A stretch of 64,000 nucleotides of DNA. Source: Candidatus Poribacteria bacterium. GTDB taxonomy: Bacteria; Poribacteria; WGA-4E; JAJDTR01. Below, one piece after another: positions 8,236 through 18,409 of this stretch; within the stretch, counting starts at the first letter, position 1, and the number at the start of each line of letters is the position of its first letter. A program made the position numbers and the translations under genes. Below the pieces are notes generated by a model, which was not told the origin of the DNA, did no database searches, and saw only the letters and a program-made list of their open reading frames with translations. The stretch spans positions 62,001-126,000 of the forward strand of contig JAPPIK010000032.1 of NCBI GenBank assembly GCA_028820655.1, in the 5' to 3' direction.

Positions 8236-10338
8236 CTAGAATGTCACACTTACACCCAAGGTTGGAATAATCGGAAAGAATGGTTCCTTGATCACATGGC
8301 AATCAATCAATCTATTCGTTGCCTCATCGCGTTCCTCCGAAAATGCGTATTCGTGAACGTTCGATCTGTTGTATAGGTTTAGCACCTGAAAATACCAAGA
8401 GAGATGCCAACCGTTGTGCGGGCTTGTCTTTGTCAATCTGAGATCAAGACTATGAAACGCTGGCAACCGTTCGGCATGATATTCTCCAAAACTTCGTTCG
8501 CAGGCCGATACACCATCGAAGGAATTTACGATTGAATGGTTAAGTTCAGTGGTTGGGTTGCCGGTATGAAATCGCCATGCCCCGTGTAACTGCCACGACG
8601 GTGAAAGACGATAGTTGCCATGTAGTGCGATGGTATGTCGCTGATCAGACTCCCGAAAGAACTCTTCGCCAAATACCGATGGGAATACTGTGGCCGGGGC
8701 TTCTCTAGCTTTGGCTATCAAAAACGCATATCCAAGGCTCCCCGTCATCCTATCTGAGATCACACCGTTCACGAAGAGATCGATGCCTTTAGCGCTGCCT
8801 GAATGTGCCGGAGCCACTATCCTCGCTTGTCTACCGTAGTCGGGTATATGTCCGATCAGATTCGCGAGTCTCTTGTGGTATGCTTCGGCACGGATGAGGA
8901 CTCTATTCGGCACGACATAGTCTCCCCCAATCACATAATGCGTTGCTTGTTCTGCACGACCTATGTCATCTTCACCATCTTCCACTGGAATCGTCGTTAA
9001 ATCGGTTGGCTGATGGTAAAAGCCCCATGCGCTGCGTAGGATTATGTTTTCGGTTGCTCTGTAGGCTAGTGCAACCCGTGGACTCAGCTCCTGCCCCTGA
9101 GTGCCTTCCTTCCGGTAGTTCTGGAATAAAAGACGGACGCCGGCATTGACTGCTAATTTCGGGTGAAGTTGCCATTCATCTTGAAGATAACCCTTTACGT
9201 CGGTACCGTGCGCGTCAACCTTTGCCCAAGTTTTTCGTTTGAGATCGCACACCGAACACCGACTTTGGATGAACTGCGTGGTTATTTGTCCATAAGTTGG
9301 AACGGAATAATTGTAGTCCGCTGCTGACCAACGCCATTCGAGCCCGGCGCGTAGAGTGTGAGTGTTAACAAGCCGAGCAGTGATCTCTGCTTTTGAACCC
9401 AAGTAACCGAAATCTCGAGTGTCTATACCGTTAACTCCCTCTTGCCGGTCGCGGGTTACCAAGCCATTGAATAAAAAGACATCGGACCATATTTCTTCAT
9501 TGAAATGATGGCGCCACTTTGTCCACACCATGGCGTTTTGATATCGCGAGTCGAGGTTACTTTCATCGTCTTCTTCTCTGATGCGGTTTTTGTCCCATGC
9601 ATACAGACTATTGACAGATAATGTGTCCTGAGATGTCAAGTCGTAAGTGATCTTCCCGTAAACATCAGCGTATTGCGGTTTCAATTCTTCATCGGCGCCC
9701 ATCAGATTTAGAATGATGTCGAGGTAGCCGCGCCTCGCTGAGACTAACCATGAACCTCTGTCGGATAGCGGCCCTTCAAGGAGCATGTGTGCATTTATCA
9801 GATCTACGCCAAGGTTTGCACTAAATTCCTCTCTATTTCCATGCATCACATGGAGGTCATATACACCTGAAAGCCTATCTCCGTACTCGGCGGGAAAGCC
9901 GCCCATGAGTAAATCTGCATGGCGAATCAATCCGAGATCGATTATTGATACTGCACCCCCGAAATCCTGTAGATGGTACGGTTCGTATAGTTCCATACCG
10001 TCGAGCCGAACCAATATTTCATCCTTCTCGCCTCCACGCACGCTGAAGCGAGCACTGTATTCATTTGATACGACGCCAGGGAATATATGTGCGGCACGCG
10101 CCACATCGTTGTCAATCAATGGTAGCGACTCGATTTCACGCTTCGTGAGCGTGACGACTGACTTTGCTCCGCCTAGAATCGTGAATTTTCCGGGTGTGAC
10201 AATTATGGGTGAGAGTTGGACGAGATCCGATGCCTCTTGACCCGATACGGAACCGTATACGATGAAGAATACGAAAATGCTGGGAATGATGACGCGAGAT
10301 TGGACCAGATTTGGCCAACGTGCAGTTGAAAGAGGCAT
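8236..10338 (-). CDS. TonB-dependent outer-membrane receptor
   Basis: Outer-membrane importer with a plug and a beta-barrel, 700 residues. A hydrophobic export signal (SIFVFFIVYGSVSGQEA) is followed by the plug: IETLPLIDNDVARAA-like start, FSVRGGEKDEILVRLDGMEL and the YGDRLSGVYDL plug end. The barrel runs to a C-terminal aromatic (TLGVSVTF). I start at ATG 10338, which has GGAG six bases upstream; a TTG at 10362 is less likely. No N-terminal carboxypeptidase-like domain is seen. The substrate is unknown; plugs of this DGxxLYEPYH type occur in many uncharacterised receptors. Its promoter is at 10368-10396. Confidence 0.9.
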   Translation of the reverse strand: MPLSTARWPNLVQSRVIIPSIFVFFIVYGSVSGQEASDLVQLSPIIVTPGKFTILGGAKSVVTLTKREIESLPLIDNDVARAAHIFPGVVSNEYSARFSVRGGEKDEILVRLDGMELYEPYHLQDFGGAVSIIDLGLIRHADLLMGGFPAEYGDRLSGVYDLHVMHGNREEFSANLGVDLINAHMLLEGPLSDRGSWLVSARRGYLDIILNLMGADEELKPQYADVYGKITYDLTSQDTLSVNSLYAWDKNRIREEDDESNLDSRYQNAMVWTKWRHHFNEEIWSDVFLFNGLVTRDRQEGVNGIDTRDFGYLGSKAEITARLVNTHTLRAGLEWRWSAADYNYSVPTYGQITTQFIQSRCSVCDLKRKTWAKVDAHGTDVKGYLQDEWQLHPKLAVNAGVRLLFQNYRKEGTQGQELSPRVALAYRATENIILRSAWGFYHQPTDLTTIPVEDGEDDIGRAEQATHYVIGGDYVVPNRVLIRAEAYHKRLANLIGHIPDYGRQARIVAPAHSGSAKGIDLFVNGVISDRMTGSLGYAFLIAKAREAPATVFPSVFGEEFFRESDQRHTIALHGNYRLSPSWQLHGAWRFHTGNPTTELNHSIVNSFDGVSACERSFGEYHAERLPAFHSLDLRLTKTSPHNGWHLSWYFQVLNLYNRSNVHEYAFSEERDEATNRLIDCHVIKEPFFPIIPTLGVSVTF

Positions 10339-10367
10339 GTTATTCTCCGGTGTTTCAGTCAACGGTG

Positions 10368-10396
10368 ATTATAGCACGTACCATCTGTTGGGTCAA
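10368..10396 (-). promoter_or_regulatory. Sigma-70 promoter for the TonB receptor
   Basis: On the minus strand, TTGACC (10396-10391), a 17-nt spacer and consensus TATAAT (10373-10368), about 30 bases before the ATG. Confidence 0.75.
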
Positions 10397-10902
10397 ACAG
10401 CATGCGGCGACGAGTAGTATGGTCTGCTACCGGCAAAGGTTGCACATTTCAGTTTGCAATTTTGGCTCTCATGTCAGGTGAAGACGGGTAAACCTTCGGA
10501 ATACTCATCCGAGCAGGGCTGAAATGGCACTGAGAAGGTTTCAAAGAGACGTGATTAGCGGTACGTTGCGCGAGGCTAGTCACCGAATGAATTTCTTCAA
10601 GGTGATCCATACTCGGCGACCTTTATCTTCGGGACATTGCGCGGAAGTCACCTCGGTTTTTCGGAAGCGTTCGGAAATTAAGCAAAACGTCCCGTTCACG
10701 ATGCACGAGGAACATCGTTCAGATTTTCATTTTTTGGTACTTTGGCGGAAAATTTCGTAGGGGACTTCGGCACGTCTGAGCAGGACATCTTATAAAGTTT
10801 TAGGCCTTGATGATCTCGCTTAATTATTGAGCAACCCGGCGTTAGCGTATATTCCGTCATGATTATCTCAGGTTAAATGCTGGCAGCCAATCACGTTTTG
10901 GC

Positions 10903-10931
10903 TTGACGATTCGCGGGGTGTTATGTAGAAT
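10903..10931 (+). promoter_or_regulatory. Sigma-70 promoter for the envelope cluster
   Basis: TTGACG (10903-10908), a 17-nt spacer and TAGAAT (10926-10931), ending about 23 bases before the lipoprotein start. It is likely to be the lead promoter for the genes up to about 15 kb. Confidence 0.7.
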
Positions 10932-10954
10932 ATCATCACAGTAAGGAGATGACG

Positions 10955-11347
10955 ATGCCAACCTTTTTTTCGCTTTGTTCTCTCTTGACCGCTTCCTTTG
11001 TTATCCTAGCCGGTTGCGGCATTTCCCACGATAAGGTTTCGGTAAATCAATACAATGAGTTTGGAGTTCGAACTGCGGAATCCAAACTTTGGAACGAAGC
11101 AATCTTTCGCTGGAATCAGGTTCTTAACATCGACCCTCGAAATGCCAAAGCACATAATAATCTTGGCGTCGCATATGAGGCGCTGGGGAAGATTGACGAG
11201 GCCATTGAGTCTTATAAGCGTGCGTCAGAGTTAGATTCTAGCAGCAAATATTACCGATATAATTACCGAAAATGCCGCCTTCACGTTGAACGTAACAAAG
11301 ACGGTTCCACTGTCGAGAGCGAAACGAACGACGAATCGAAAGAGTGA
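10955..11347 (+). CDS. Small TPR lipoprotein
   Basis: A 130-residue secreted lipoprotein. The signal peptide ends in a lipobox (ILAGC; lipidated Cys21). Two tetratricopeptide repeats follow (SKLWNEAIFRWNQVLNIDPR and NAKAHNNLGVAYEALGKIDE), then a charged tail. ATG 10955 is chosen because AAGGAG sits six bases before it; ATG 10949 would overlap that site. TPR lipoproteins such as PilF or NlpI assist outer-membrane assembly, so a scaffolding role for the next genes is possible but is an inference. It has its own promoter. Confidence 0.8.
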   Translation: MPTFFSLCSLLTASFVILAGCGISHDKVSVNQYNEFGVRTAESKLWNEAIFRWNQVLNIDPRNAKAHNNLGVAYEALGKIDEAIESYKRASELDSSSKYYRYNYRKCRLHVERNKDGSTVESETNDESKE

Positions 11348-11461
11348 TGCGGTAAATCAGAACTAATCACCGGTTGAAAGTTGAATTCGTCATTCATTTT
11401 GCCCGCCTCCGGCAAGCGTTAAGTGTTGAGAGGTTTTCCTGTCCACCACGAGGGACTTCAG

Positions 11462-12169
11462 ATGAACGCTCGCGTCGCCCTAATCTTGGCGTTTCTGACC
11501 ATATTTTGCAGTTGTGGTAGATCCATCACTCGCGTGACAATTCCTATCCAAGTGGAATCTGAGATTGACGCGGATCGATTTTCAAGTTTTGCCGTTTTGC
11601 CCTTTGTGAAAGACAACGCGGGAGACATGTCGGACAGCATTGACATAGGCAATGACATTGCATCCACAATGCGGCGCAGGATTGGAAAACACAAAAATTA
11701 CAATGTCGTGGGTAGTCAGGAGACGAATCGATTGATTACCGGAGAAACCATTGATAGCGAATTCTTGGCGAATATGGGGCAGCTTACAAGGCTCGGTGGT
11801 CATTTTGAAGTAGATGGGCTGATCACCGGAAGTTACAGATATTACACAATCAATCAGCCCAAGACCTATTACGGCGAACACTATTCTCCAACACGAAGAC
11901 AGTACGTAATGGACTATCAAGATTATATTCAAAGAATGTATATATTGGCGCTGCGGGTAATGATTGTAGATGTTGACTCGGAGGAAATTATGTGGGATGA
12001 AAAATACGAGCGGACCGCAGTGGAGAACCACGCATTAGGATCTTTTCTCGTTTCGCAGATCACGCCGCGGGACACCATCTTGAAATCACTGACCAAGCAG
12101 GCTGTCTCAGAATTCACTCGACAGATTGCACCACATTATGAGACCGAGGTTAGGTTTCTGGTGAAATAG
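11462..12169 (+). CDS. CsgG/GNA1162-like putative lipoprotein
   Basis: A 235-residue exported protein. The signal sequence ends at FCSC, a plausible lipobox with Cys18. The segment FSSFAVLPFVKDNAG and the later VDGLITGSYRYY, then LRVMIVDVDSEEIMWDEKYE, follow the pattern of CsgG and GNA1162-type lipoproteins, which use an N-terminal alpha/beta domain to form periplasmic complexes or pores. I have not matched it to a precise family. The start at ATG 11462 has GAGGGA upstream. It lies between a TPR lipoprotein and a large outer-membrane fusion, so it probably works at the inner face of the outer membrane. Confidence 0.6.
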   Translation: MNARVALILAFLTIFCSCGRSITRVTIPIQVESEIDADRFSSFAVLPFVKDNAGDMSDSIDIGNDIASTMRRRIGKHKNYNVVGSQETNRLITGETIDSEFLANMGQLTRLGGHFEVDGLITGSYRYYTINQPKTYYGEHYSPTRRQYVMDYQDYIQRMYILALRVMIVDVDSEEIMWDEKYERTAVENHALGSFLVSQITPRDTILKSLTKQAVSEFTRQIAPHYETEVRFLVK

Positions 12170-12227
12170 CGGAGTACATTGTGCCGACGAGGAACGCTTC
12201 AATCGTGGTCTGTACGGAGGGCGAACA

Positions 12228-15134
12228 ATGAAAGAACTGCCGATGGTGACACGGTGGCGAATAAACCACGTTGCAGCGATGCCTCCCACAACTGTTGTTT
12301 TCGTCCTTCTGTGCATCCTCAGCATTAACTTCAGTTTATTCGGTCTCCGTATAGCATGTGCACAAGGATTCGGCAAGAATAAGGTCACCGACCAACATTT
12401 CGATTGGCTTATTCATCGAACAGAACACTTTGATATATACTATTATCCCGAAGAAGCGAAGCTGGTGCCGATAATGGCGGACATTGCCGAAGAGGCCTAT
12501 GAAAAACATAGTGAAGACTTTGAGCACGAGATTGCGGACCGAACCCCGTTAATCCTCTACCAATCGCATAAGGATTTTCAAGAAACGAACATTATCCTGC
12601 AGGAGTTGCATGAAGGAATCGGCGGGTTTGCCGAGATTTTCAAGCGGCGGGTGGTGATTCCGTTTACAGGATCTATGGAGGCGTTTCGCGAAGTAATTTT
12701 TCATGAGCTTGTTCACATCTTTCAATACGACATTATCTACCAGAAACCGGCTGCGCGCATCTATAGTGGCGAATTTCTTTACTCTGCGCCGATTTGGTTT
12801 ATTGAGGGGAGTGCAGATTATTTCGCCGAAGACAATGACGCGATCGGCGAGATGGTGTTACGTGATGCAAGTGTTCACAATCGAATAGTGCCTCTGGCCC
12901 ACTTGCACGATTTTCGAATTCTTGGGTCACAGGTTTTCCTTGGGTATAAGATGGGACAGCTCGCCGTCAAACACTTGGTTGAAACGTATGGTCGTGAGAA
13001 GGTTGGAGAGATTATGCAGGAACTGAGGCAAAGTCGAACCAAGGATTTGAATGAAGCGTTTCAGAATGTGCTGGAAACAAGTCTTGAGGAATTTGACGAA
13101 GATTGGCGACGTTCGGTGAAAAAGAAATACTGGCCGATGATCGAGCATCGCGATTTGCCAGACGCCGTCTCCAAGAATCTGACGGCAAAATCGCGGTATT
13201 CGCACAACGTCAAGCCCGTTTGGTCTCCAAGCGGCGACCTGATTGCCTATGTTACGGGGAACGAAGGTTTCGGTGAGATTGTTCTAATGTCTGCCAAAAC
13301 AGGGGAGAAAATCGATAGGATTAGCAAGCGGTATTTCGGTAGCAGATATGAAGAGATTCGGAGCGACGGACGAGGGCTTACATGGTCACCGGACGGGGAC
13401 CGTATTGCGTTCATTGGAAAACATCGCGGGGTTGACTATTTCCTTGAGATTAACATACTAAATAAAAAGTTGACCCACCGTGTTAGACTGGATTTTGACG
13501 CGGCTTCGTCACCCTCCTATGATGGCAGTGGCGAGCGCGTCGTTTTTTCTGCTATAAAGGATGCGCAGGCAGATCTTTACATTCTTGAGTGCAATACGGG
13601 AGAGATCACTCGACTGACCCATGATCGATTTAACGATACCCATCCGGCTTGGCATCCAACTCGCGAGGAGATCGTCTTTTCATCCGAACGGGAAGGAAAG
13701 TCCAAATTGGTAATCATTGATGTGAGTCAAGGGACCCAACGGCAATTGACCCACGACAGCTATAGCTCGATAAGTCCAAACTGGTCGCCATGTGGTGAGG
13801 ACGTTATCTTCTGTGCCGACATGCGGGGTGTTTACGATATATATATGATAAAATCTGACGGCACGGAACTTACACGGTTAACCAATATTATGACGGGCTG
13901 TTTCAACGCTAGTTTTTCTCCGGACCGCAGAGGAATAGTGTTTGGTGCATATCAAAACGGCAAACAGGACATCTGTCTCATGGAGACGGAAAAGGCTATC
14001 GATGAAAAAATAGATATGTCTCCTGCGGAGTTGCGGCCTGTTGCTTTAGAGACCAATGAGATGCGAGAGCATCGAATTGCTCGGAGAAAGTATGGACCTA
14101 AAGTTGCGCTGGACGCGATATTTACGGATTTCAACTTGGGTGCAGACGGTCTCTTGCGGAATACGACAGAACTCATTGCCAGCGATATGATGGGAAATCA
14201 TCGCTTGGGATTAAGCGTTGCGAATCAATCCGGTTTTGTCGCGCCCGATTTCATCGCGCGATACGGATATCTTACGCGCCGCGCTGACATTGGAACGGCA
14301 ATATTCAACTACCATCAGTATCATGTATTGGGATCGCCCAGAAATCGACGCGGTCTGCTGCAGCGAACCACCGGATTGATGGGATATTTCAGTTATCCAT
14401 TTAATCGATATAGGCGAGTGGATTTTCAAACCATGTTCTATTCGACACCTTTCACCTACAACTTCGAAACCGAACGAACTTTTGACAGTGGTCGCGGGAT
14501 GCTGATGGTTGGCGGCGTTGCTTTCGTGAATGACACGACGAGGTGGAGAGAATTTGGTCCGCATACCGGCGCGCGTTATCGGTTCTCGGTAGAAAAATCA
14601 TTTCGAGATTTGGGCAGTGACCTGGATCTTGTCAACGTTTTATTCGATGGACGGAGATACCTCAAACTAGGGAGGCGATCGACATTAGCGACACGACTAT
14701 TCTTGGGGGCAAGTTTCGGTGCGGACCGGTCCCTATTCTATCTCGGTGGAATTGATTCTTTCCGTGGCTACCGTTATGAAGAGCTTGTTGGCACACGAAT
14801 GGGGTTACTCAATTTTGAAGTGCGTATCCCTTTCATTGACGAACTGCGTTTCGGTTGGCCTTTCGCTTGGGCGATCGGTGGCATTCGCGGAATCATATTT
14901 GCGGATTTTGGTAGTGTTTGGTCGAAAACCGAATTTCACTCTGAAAATAGATATCACGCTTTACGACGTGACGGAAATTGGTACCGACTTGATGATGTGA
15001 AAGGATCGATTGGCATTGGTTTGCGTTTGCAACTTGGCCTTTTTTCACTTGATCTCGCCGCCGCACGGCGTACAGACTTGGGAAGCATCGATCCGGAGGT
15101 TAGATACCACTTCGGACTGGGCCAGGCGTTTTAA
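12228..15134 (+). CDS. Metalloprotease / beta-propeller / outer-membrane barrel fusion
   Basis: A 968-residue exported protein with three parts. After a signal peptide (to about residue 46) there is a gluzincin-like, peptidase-MA-type domain with zinc motif HELVH at 159-163 and a downstream IEGSADYFAE whose Glu193 is the likely third ligand. Next comes a TolB/PD40-type beta-propeller (about 320-590), shown by repeated WSPDGDRIAF-like blades. From about residue 633 to the end is a BamA/TamA-like (bacterial surface antigen) barrel, with FYLGGIDSFRGYRYEELVGT and a final GLGQAF. GGAGGG before ATG 12228 supports the start. The protease and propeller would sit in the periplasm, anchored by the barrel. 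The substrate is unknown. Confidence 0.85.
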   Translation: MKELPMVTRWRINHVAAMPPTTVVFVLLCILSINFSLFGLRIACAQGFGKNKVTDQHFDWLIHRTEHFDIYYYPEEAKLVPIMADIAEEAYEKHSEDFEHEIADRTPLILYQSHKDFQETNIILQELHEGIGGFAEIFKRRVVIPFTGSMEAFREVIFHELVHIFQYDIIYQKPAARIYSGEFLYSAPIWFIEGSADYFAEDNDAIGEMVLRDASVHNRIVPLAHLHDFRILGSQVFLGYKMGQLAVKHLVETYGREKVGEIMQELRQSRTKDLNEAFQNVLETSLEEFDEDWRRSVKKKYWPMIEHRDLPDAVSKNLTAKSRYSHNVKPVWSPSGDLIAYVTGNEGFGEIVLMSAKTGEKIDRISKRYFGSRYEEIRSDGRGLTWSPDGDRIAFIGKHRGVDYFLEINILNKKLTHRVRLDFDAASSPSYDGSGERVVFSAIKDAQADLYILECNTGEITRLTHDRFNDTHPAWHPTREEIVFSSEREGKSKLVIIDVSQGTQRQLTHDSYSSISPNWSPCGEDVIFCADMRGVYDIYMIKSDGTELTRLTNIMTGCFNASFSPDRRGIVFGAYQNGKQDICLMETEKAIDEKIDMSPAELRPVALETNEMREHRIARRKYGPKVALDAIFTDFNLGADGLLRNTTELIASDMMGNHRLGLSVANQSGFVAPDFIARYGYLTRRADIGTAIFNYHQYHVLGSPRNRRGLLQRTTGLMGYFSYPFNRYRRVDFQTMFYSTPFTYNFETERTFDSGRGMLMVGGVAFVNDTTRWREFGPHTGARYRFSVEKSFRDLGSDLDLVNVLFDGRRYLKLGRRSTLATRLFLGASFGADRSLFYLGGIDSFRGYRYEELVGTRMGLLNFEVRIPFIDELRFGWPFAWAIGGIRGIIFADFGSVWSKTEFHSENRYHALRRDGNWYRLDDVKGSIGIGLRLQLGLFSLDLAAARRTDLGSIDPEVRYHFGLGQAF

Positions 15135-15186
15135 CGCTTAAAGGCTGGAGCACCAATTTCAATTTTTAGCTCATGAAAGGGATAAT

Positions 15187-18100
15187 ATGGATTCGCGTTT
15201 CAAACGATTGATTGTTCTGGTCGCAATTCTGGCGGCAATTGGTGGGATTGTGGCCATCCTCGTACAGATCTATCCGGACTTACTATGGTTTGGTGTAGTA
15301 GGCTATAGTTCGGTATACAAAAAGATTCTAATCACCAAGGTGCTCCTGGGGATTGGCGTTGGGGGTTTCTTTCTTGCTGTTACCTTAATTAACGTCTATC
15401 TGCTGTATCGCTTTACTCCGTCTCGGCTCAGTCCAACGGTAATGGAGAGCATTCCGATAAGAGGAGAGGCTGATTTCGATCTGCGGAGACTAATCTATGG
15501 TGTACTAACTCTCTTGGCAATCGGGTTTAGTGTGTTGATGGGTTATGCGGCAACGGACCGGTGGGAGCCTTTCCTTCGATACTCAAATGCCGAAGGACTG
15601 ACTTTTCAGAATGCCACGCCCGTCATTGACTCGTCAGGCCGCGATGCGTCTGAGTTGCACATTGCCGAACTGGAACTCAAAGCAAAAGGGTTGCAAGTCG
15701 GCGACGATGTCACGATACAAGGCACAGATGGAAACGTTACTTCATCTATCCAATCCATTCAGGTTCAAGACGATGGTATTGCAAGAATCCAATTGGAGAA
15801 TCCTGTAGGCTTTGATGTCACGACAGAAACCACATTGATGGCGGCGGCGCGCGACCCGGTCTTTCACAAGGACGTTAGCTATTATGTCTTTAGAATGCCG
15901 CTTGAACGCTTCATCATTGGAAATCTGTTTGGATTGTTCATGTTGTTGACCTTCTTTTCTGCCGGGATATACTTTTTTCACGGTCTGCTGATCGGTGATA
16001 ACAATCGCCTCTCGCCTCCTGCCCATGTTAAAGTCCATCTGTTAATACTTGGGGCGTTGACGCTGATATTTCGAGCTTGGAATTATCGTTTTGCAATGTA
16101 TGATTTACTCTACACGTCGAATGATGTTGTGCGTGGAGGTGGAGGCTATGCAGCCATACATGCTCGTCTGCCGTTGTTGAATATCCTCTTGGTGCTTTCC
16201 GCCATTTGCGCCGCTGTTTTTCTAATCAGCATTTTTCTGAAGCGGCTAAGATATGCCTTGGCGACATTCGGAATCTTTTTGGTCGTAGGTATGATAGGCC
16301 AGATATATCCGGCTGTTGTACAGAAATGGCGTGTTGAGCCGAATAAACAAGAGCTTGAAACAGAATATATCAATTACAATATCAAGGCAACGCTGCACAG
16401 TTACGATCTGGAAGAGAACACTGTTACGGAAGAGGAATATCCGTTGAAGGGCGAGCTCTCATATGAGGGAATAAGAAATCGAGAGAACGCCGCCGTGATG
16501 AATAGCGTTCGCCTATGGGACGAGCGGCCTATCCAACGCACGTTTAGACAGTTGCAAGAGTTACGGTCACAATACGATTTTCATGGTGTGGACATTGATA
16601 GGTATTCGGTCGAAGGTTCCCCGCGCCAAGTAATGTTGTCTGTAAGAGAATTGAACATCAACGAACTTCCACATGCCGTTCGAAACGACTGGTTCAAGCG
16701 CACTTACGTGTACACACATGGATATGGGGCTGTGATGAGCCCCGTTAACGAGATTCTCGATGGCAAGCCAAAAATGTACGTTCGGGATATTGATCCGGTT
16801 CACTATGAACCGGAATGGAGTTATCGATTCGGTGAAAACCCCGGCCCCCGAATCTATTATGGGGAACGCACGAATCATTATGTCATCGTGCATCCAGCAC
16901 GTAGCGAAGATTTGGAATTCGATTATCCAACATCATTTGGCGAAGATTTTGCCAAGTATTCATACCTGGGGCAAGGGGGAGTTGAACTGTCCTCGTTCTG
17001 GCGAAAGTTTGTGTATATGCTAAAGTTTGGCAACGAATTCAAGTTCGTTCTCCCCGGTGAGATTAATTCAGACAGTCGGGTGCTCTATCATCGCAACATC
17101 AAAGAACGTGTCAAAAAAATTGCACCTTTTCTTCAATACGATGGCGACCCTTATGCGATTGTTCACGACGGAAGATTGGTGTGGATGCTTGATGCCTATA
17201 CAACCACGCATCGATATCCATATGCAGCGCCTATGCAACATGCGCTGCGCGCCGAAATAGCTGAACGACGCGGCAGTCGCGTTGCTAGTCGGATTCAGGG
17301 CGGGGAGAAGCCGTGGGGGAATTACATACGCAACGCCGTGAAGGTTGTAGTTGATGCGTATGACGGTAGCGTAGAATTTTATGTCATTGAGCAGGAAAAG
17401 GATCCGATTGTCGAGTGTTATCGCAGCATTTTTCCCGACCTTTTCAAGCCGTTCGATATGATGCCGGAGGAACTCAAAAGGCACATCCGTTACCCTACGA
17501 CCATGTTTCTCATTCAGGCACGAATGTATCAGGATTATCACATGAAGGATCCTGTCACATTTTACGCGAGCGAAGATCAGTGGGAGATTGGAAAAGAACT
17601 GTACGACAATACGGAACGCCAACGTGCGCTGCAGGCGGCCCAGTTGCCATCAAGTCCGTTTGCTCCGCGTCAGCCAAACTTGCCCGAAACTGTTACAAAC
17701 GTTCAAGAGGTGGCGCCGTATTACGTAATTATCAAATTGCCGGGCGAGGAGCGGGCTGAATTCATGCTCATGTTGCCGTTTACGCCCAAGAACAAACCAA
17801 ACCTCACCGCGTGGTTTGCTGCGCGATGCGATCTTCCTCAATACGGACAGTTGTTAGTTTTTCGGTTTCCGAAGGGAAAACTCGCACCCGGCCCAATGCA
17901 AGTCGAGAACTTCATCAGCCAAGAACCAGAAATATCTCAACAGATTTCATTGTGGGACAGTCAGGGTTCGCGTGTATTGCGTGGTAATCTGCTAATTATT
18001 CCCATGAATGAATCCATCCTGTATGTAGAACCGATTTATATTCAGTCGGAGGATGCCAAAACGGCAATTCCCGAATTGCGGCGGGTGGTCATCGGGTACA

Positions 18101-18408
18101 AGGAGAATGTCGCGTGGGGAAAGAGCCTTGATGAAGCGTTGATTAATATGTTCGGAAAGAGCCTTGCCTCTGCTACAGGCGTCTCCGTCACATCTGGGAG
18201 CGAACCGGACGGCGGTTCTATTCGCGCGAATGTTCCAACGCCCGGAGAGACATCTGTTCGCGATTTGGTGAGTTTAGCGGCTCAACATTTTGATTCGGCA
18301 CAGGAAGCGCAGCGCAGCGGAAATTGGTCGGAGTATGGCAGACATCTGAACTTATTGGAACAAATTCTAAATCAACTGGAAGCCGGTACGTTGGAAGGAG
18401 GTGAATAG
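15187..18408 (+). CDS. UPF0182 family large membrane protein
   Basis: A 1073-residue protein with about seven transmembrane segments in the first 380 residues (for example IVLVAILAAIGGIVAILVQI and LFGLFMLLTFFSAGIYFF), then a long soluble domain. The soluble part has family landmarks such as FHGVDIDRYSVEGSPRQVML, NDWFKRTYVYTHGYGAVMSP and GPRIYYGERTNHYVIV. UPF0182 is widespread in actinobacteria, cyanobacteria and others, and has no established biochemical function. An Ala/Pro-rich stretch near residue 1000 precedes the usual coiled C-terminal tail. Its last codons contain the ribosome binding site of the DUF5069 gene, which starts one base after the stop, so the two are surely co-transcribed. 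Confidence 0.93.
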   Translation: MDSRFKRLIVLVAILAAIGGIVAILVQIYPDLLWFGVVGYSSVYKKILITKVLLGIGVGGFFLAVTLINVYLLYRFTPSRLSPTVMESIPIRGEADFDLRRLIYGVLTLLAIGFSVLMGYAATDRWEPFLRYSNAEGLTFQNATPVIDSSGRDASELHIAELELKAKGLQVGDDVTIQGTDGNVTSSIQSIQVQDDGIARIQLENPVGFDVTTETTLMAAARDPVFHKDVSYYVFRMPLERFIIGNLFGLFMLLTFFSAGIYFFHGLLIGDNNRLSPPAHVKVHLLILGALTLIFRAWNYRFAMYDLLYTSNDVVRGGGGYAAIHARLPLLNILLVLSAICAAVFLISIFLKRLRYALATFGIFLVVGMIGQIYPAVVQKWRVEPNKQELETEYINYNIKATLHSYDLEENTVTEEEYPLKGELSYEGIRNRENAAVMNSVRLWDERPIQRTFRQLQELRSQYDFHGVDIDRYSVEGSPRQVMLSVRELNINELPHAVRNDWFKRTYVYTHGYGAVMSPVNEILDGKPKMYVRDIDPVHYEPEWSYRFGENPGPRIYYGERTNHYVIVHPARSEDLEFDYPTSFGEDFAKYSYLGQGGVELSSFWRKFVYMLKFGNEFKFVLPGEINSDSRVLYHRNIKERVKKIAPFLQYDGDPYAIVHDGRLVWMLDAYTTTHRYPYAAPMQHALRAEIAERRGSRVASRIQGGEKPWGNYIRNAVKVVVDAYDGSVEFYVIEQEKDPIVECYRSIFPDLFKPFDMMPEELKRHIRYPTTMFLIQARMYQDYHMKDPVTFYASEDQWEIGKELYDNTERQRALQAAQLPSSPFAPRQPNLPETVTNVQEVAPYYVIIKLPGEERAEFMLMLPFTPKNKPNLTAWFAARCDLPQYGQLLVFRFPKGKLAPGPMQVENFISQEPEISQQISLWDSQGSRVLRGNLLIIPMNESILYVEPIYIQSEDAKTAIPELRRVVIGYKENVAWGKSLDEALINMFGKSLASATGVSVTSGSEPDGGSIRANVPTPGETSVRDLVSLAAQHFDSAQEAQRSGNWSEYGRHLNLLEQILNQLEAGTLEGGE

Positions 18409-18409
18409 A

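Larger units (their letters stand above)
10339..10954. other. Divergent intergenic region
   Basis: About 615 bases between the TonB receptor and the TPR lipoprotein. It holds the two divergent promoters. I looked for a cobalamin or TPP riboswitch before the receptor and did not find the conserved boxes. The ORF at 10524-10760 has no recognisable features and no good ribosome binding site. Confidence 0.5.

Noticed and set aside
10339..10560. Cobalamin or TPP riboswitch before the TonB receptor
   Set aside because: None of the conserved boxes is present, and a consensus promoter lies only about 30 bases from the ATG, leaving no room.
10524..10760. 78-residue frame before the TPR lipoprotein
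   Set aside because: No ribosome binding site and no recognisable sequence; it lies in a divergent promoter region.
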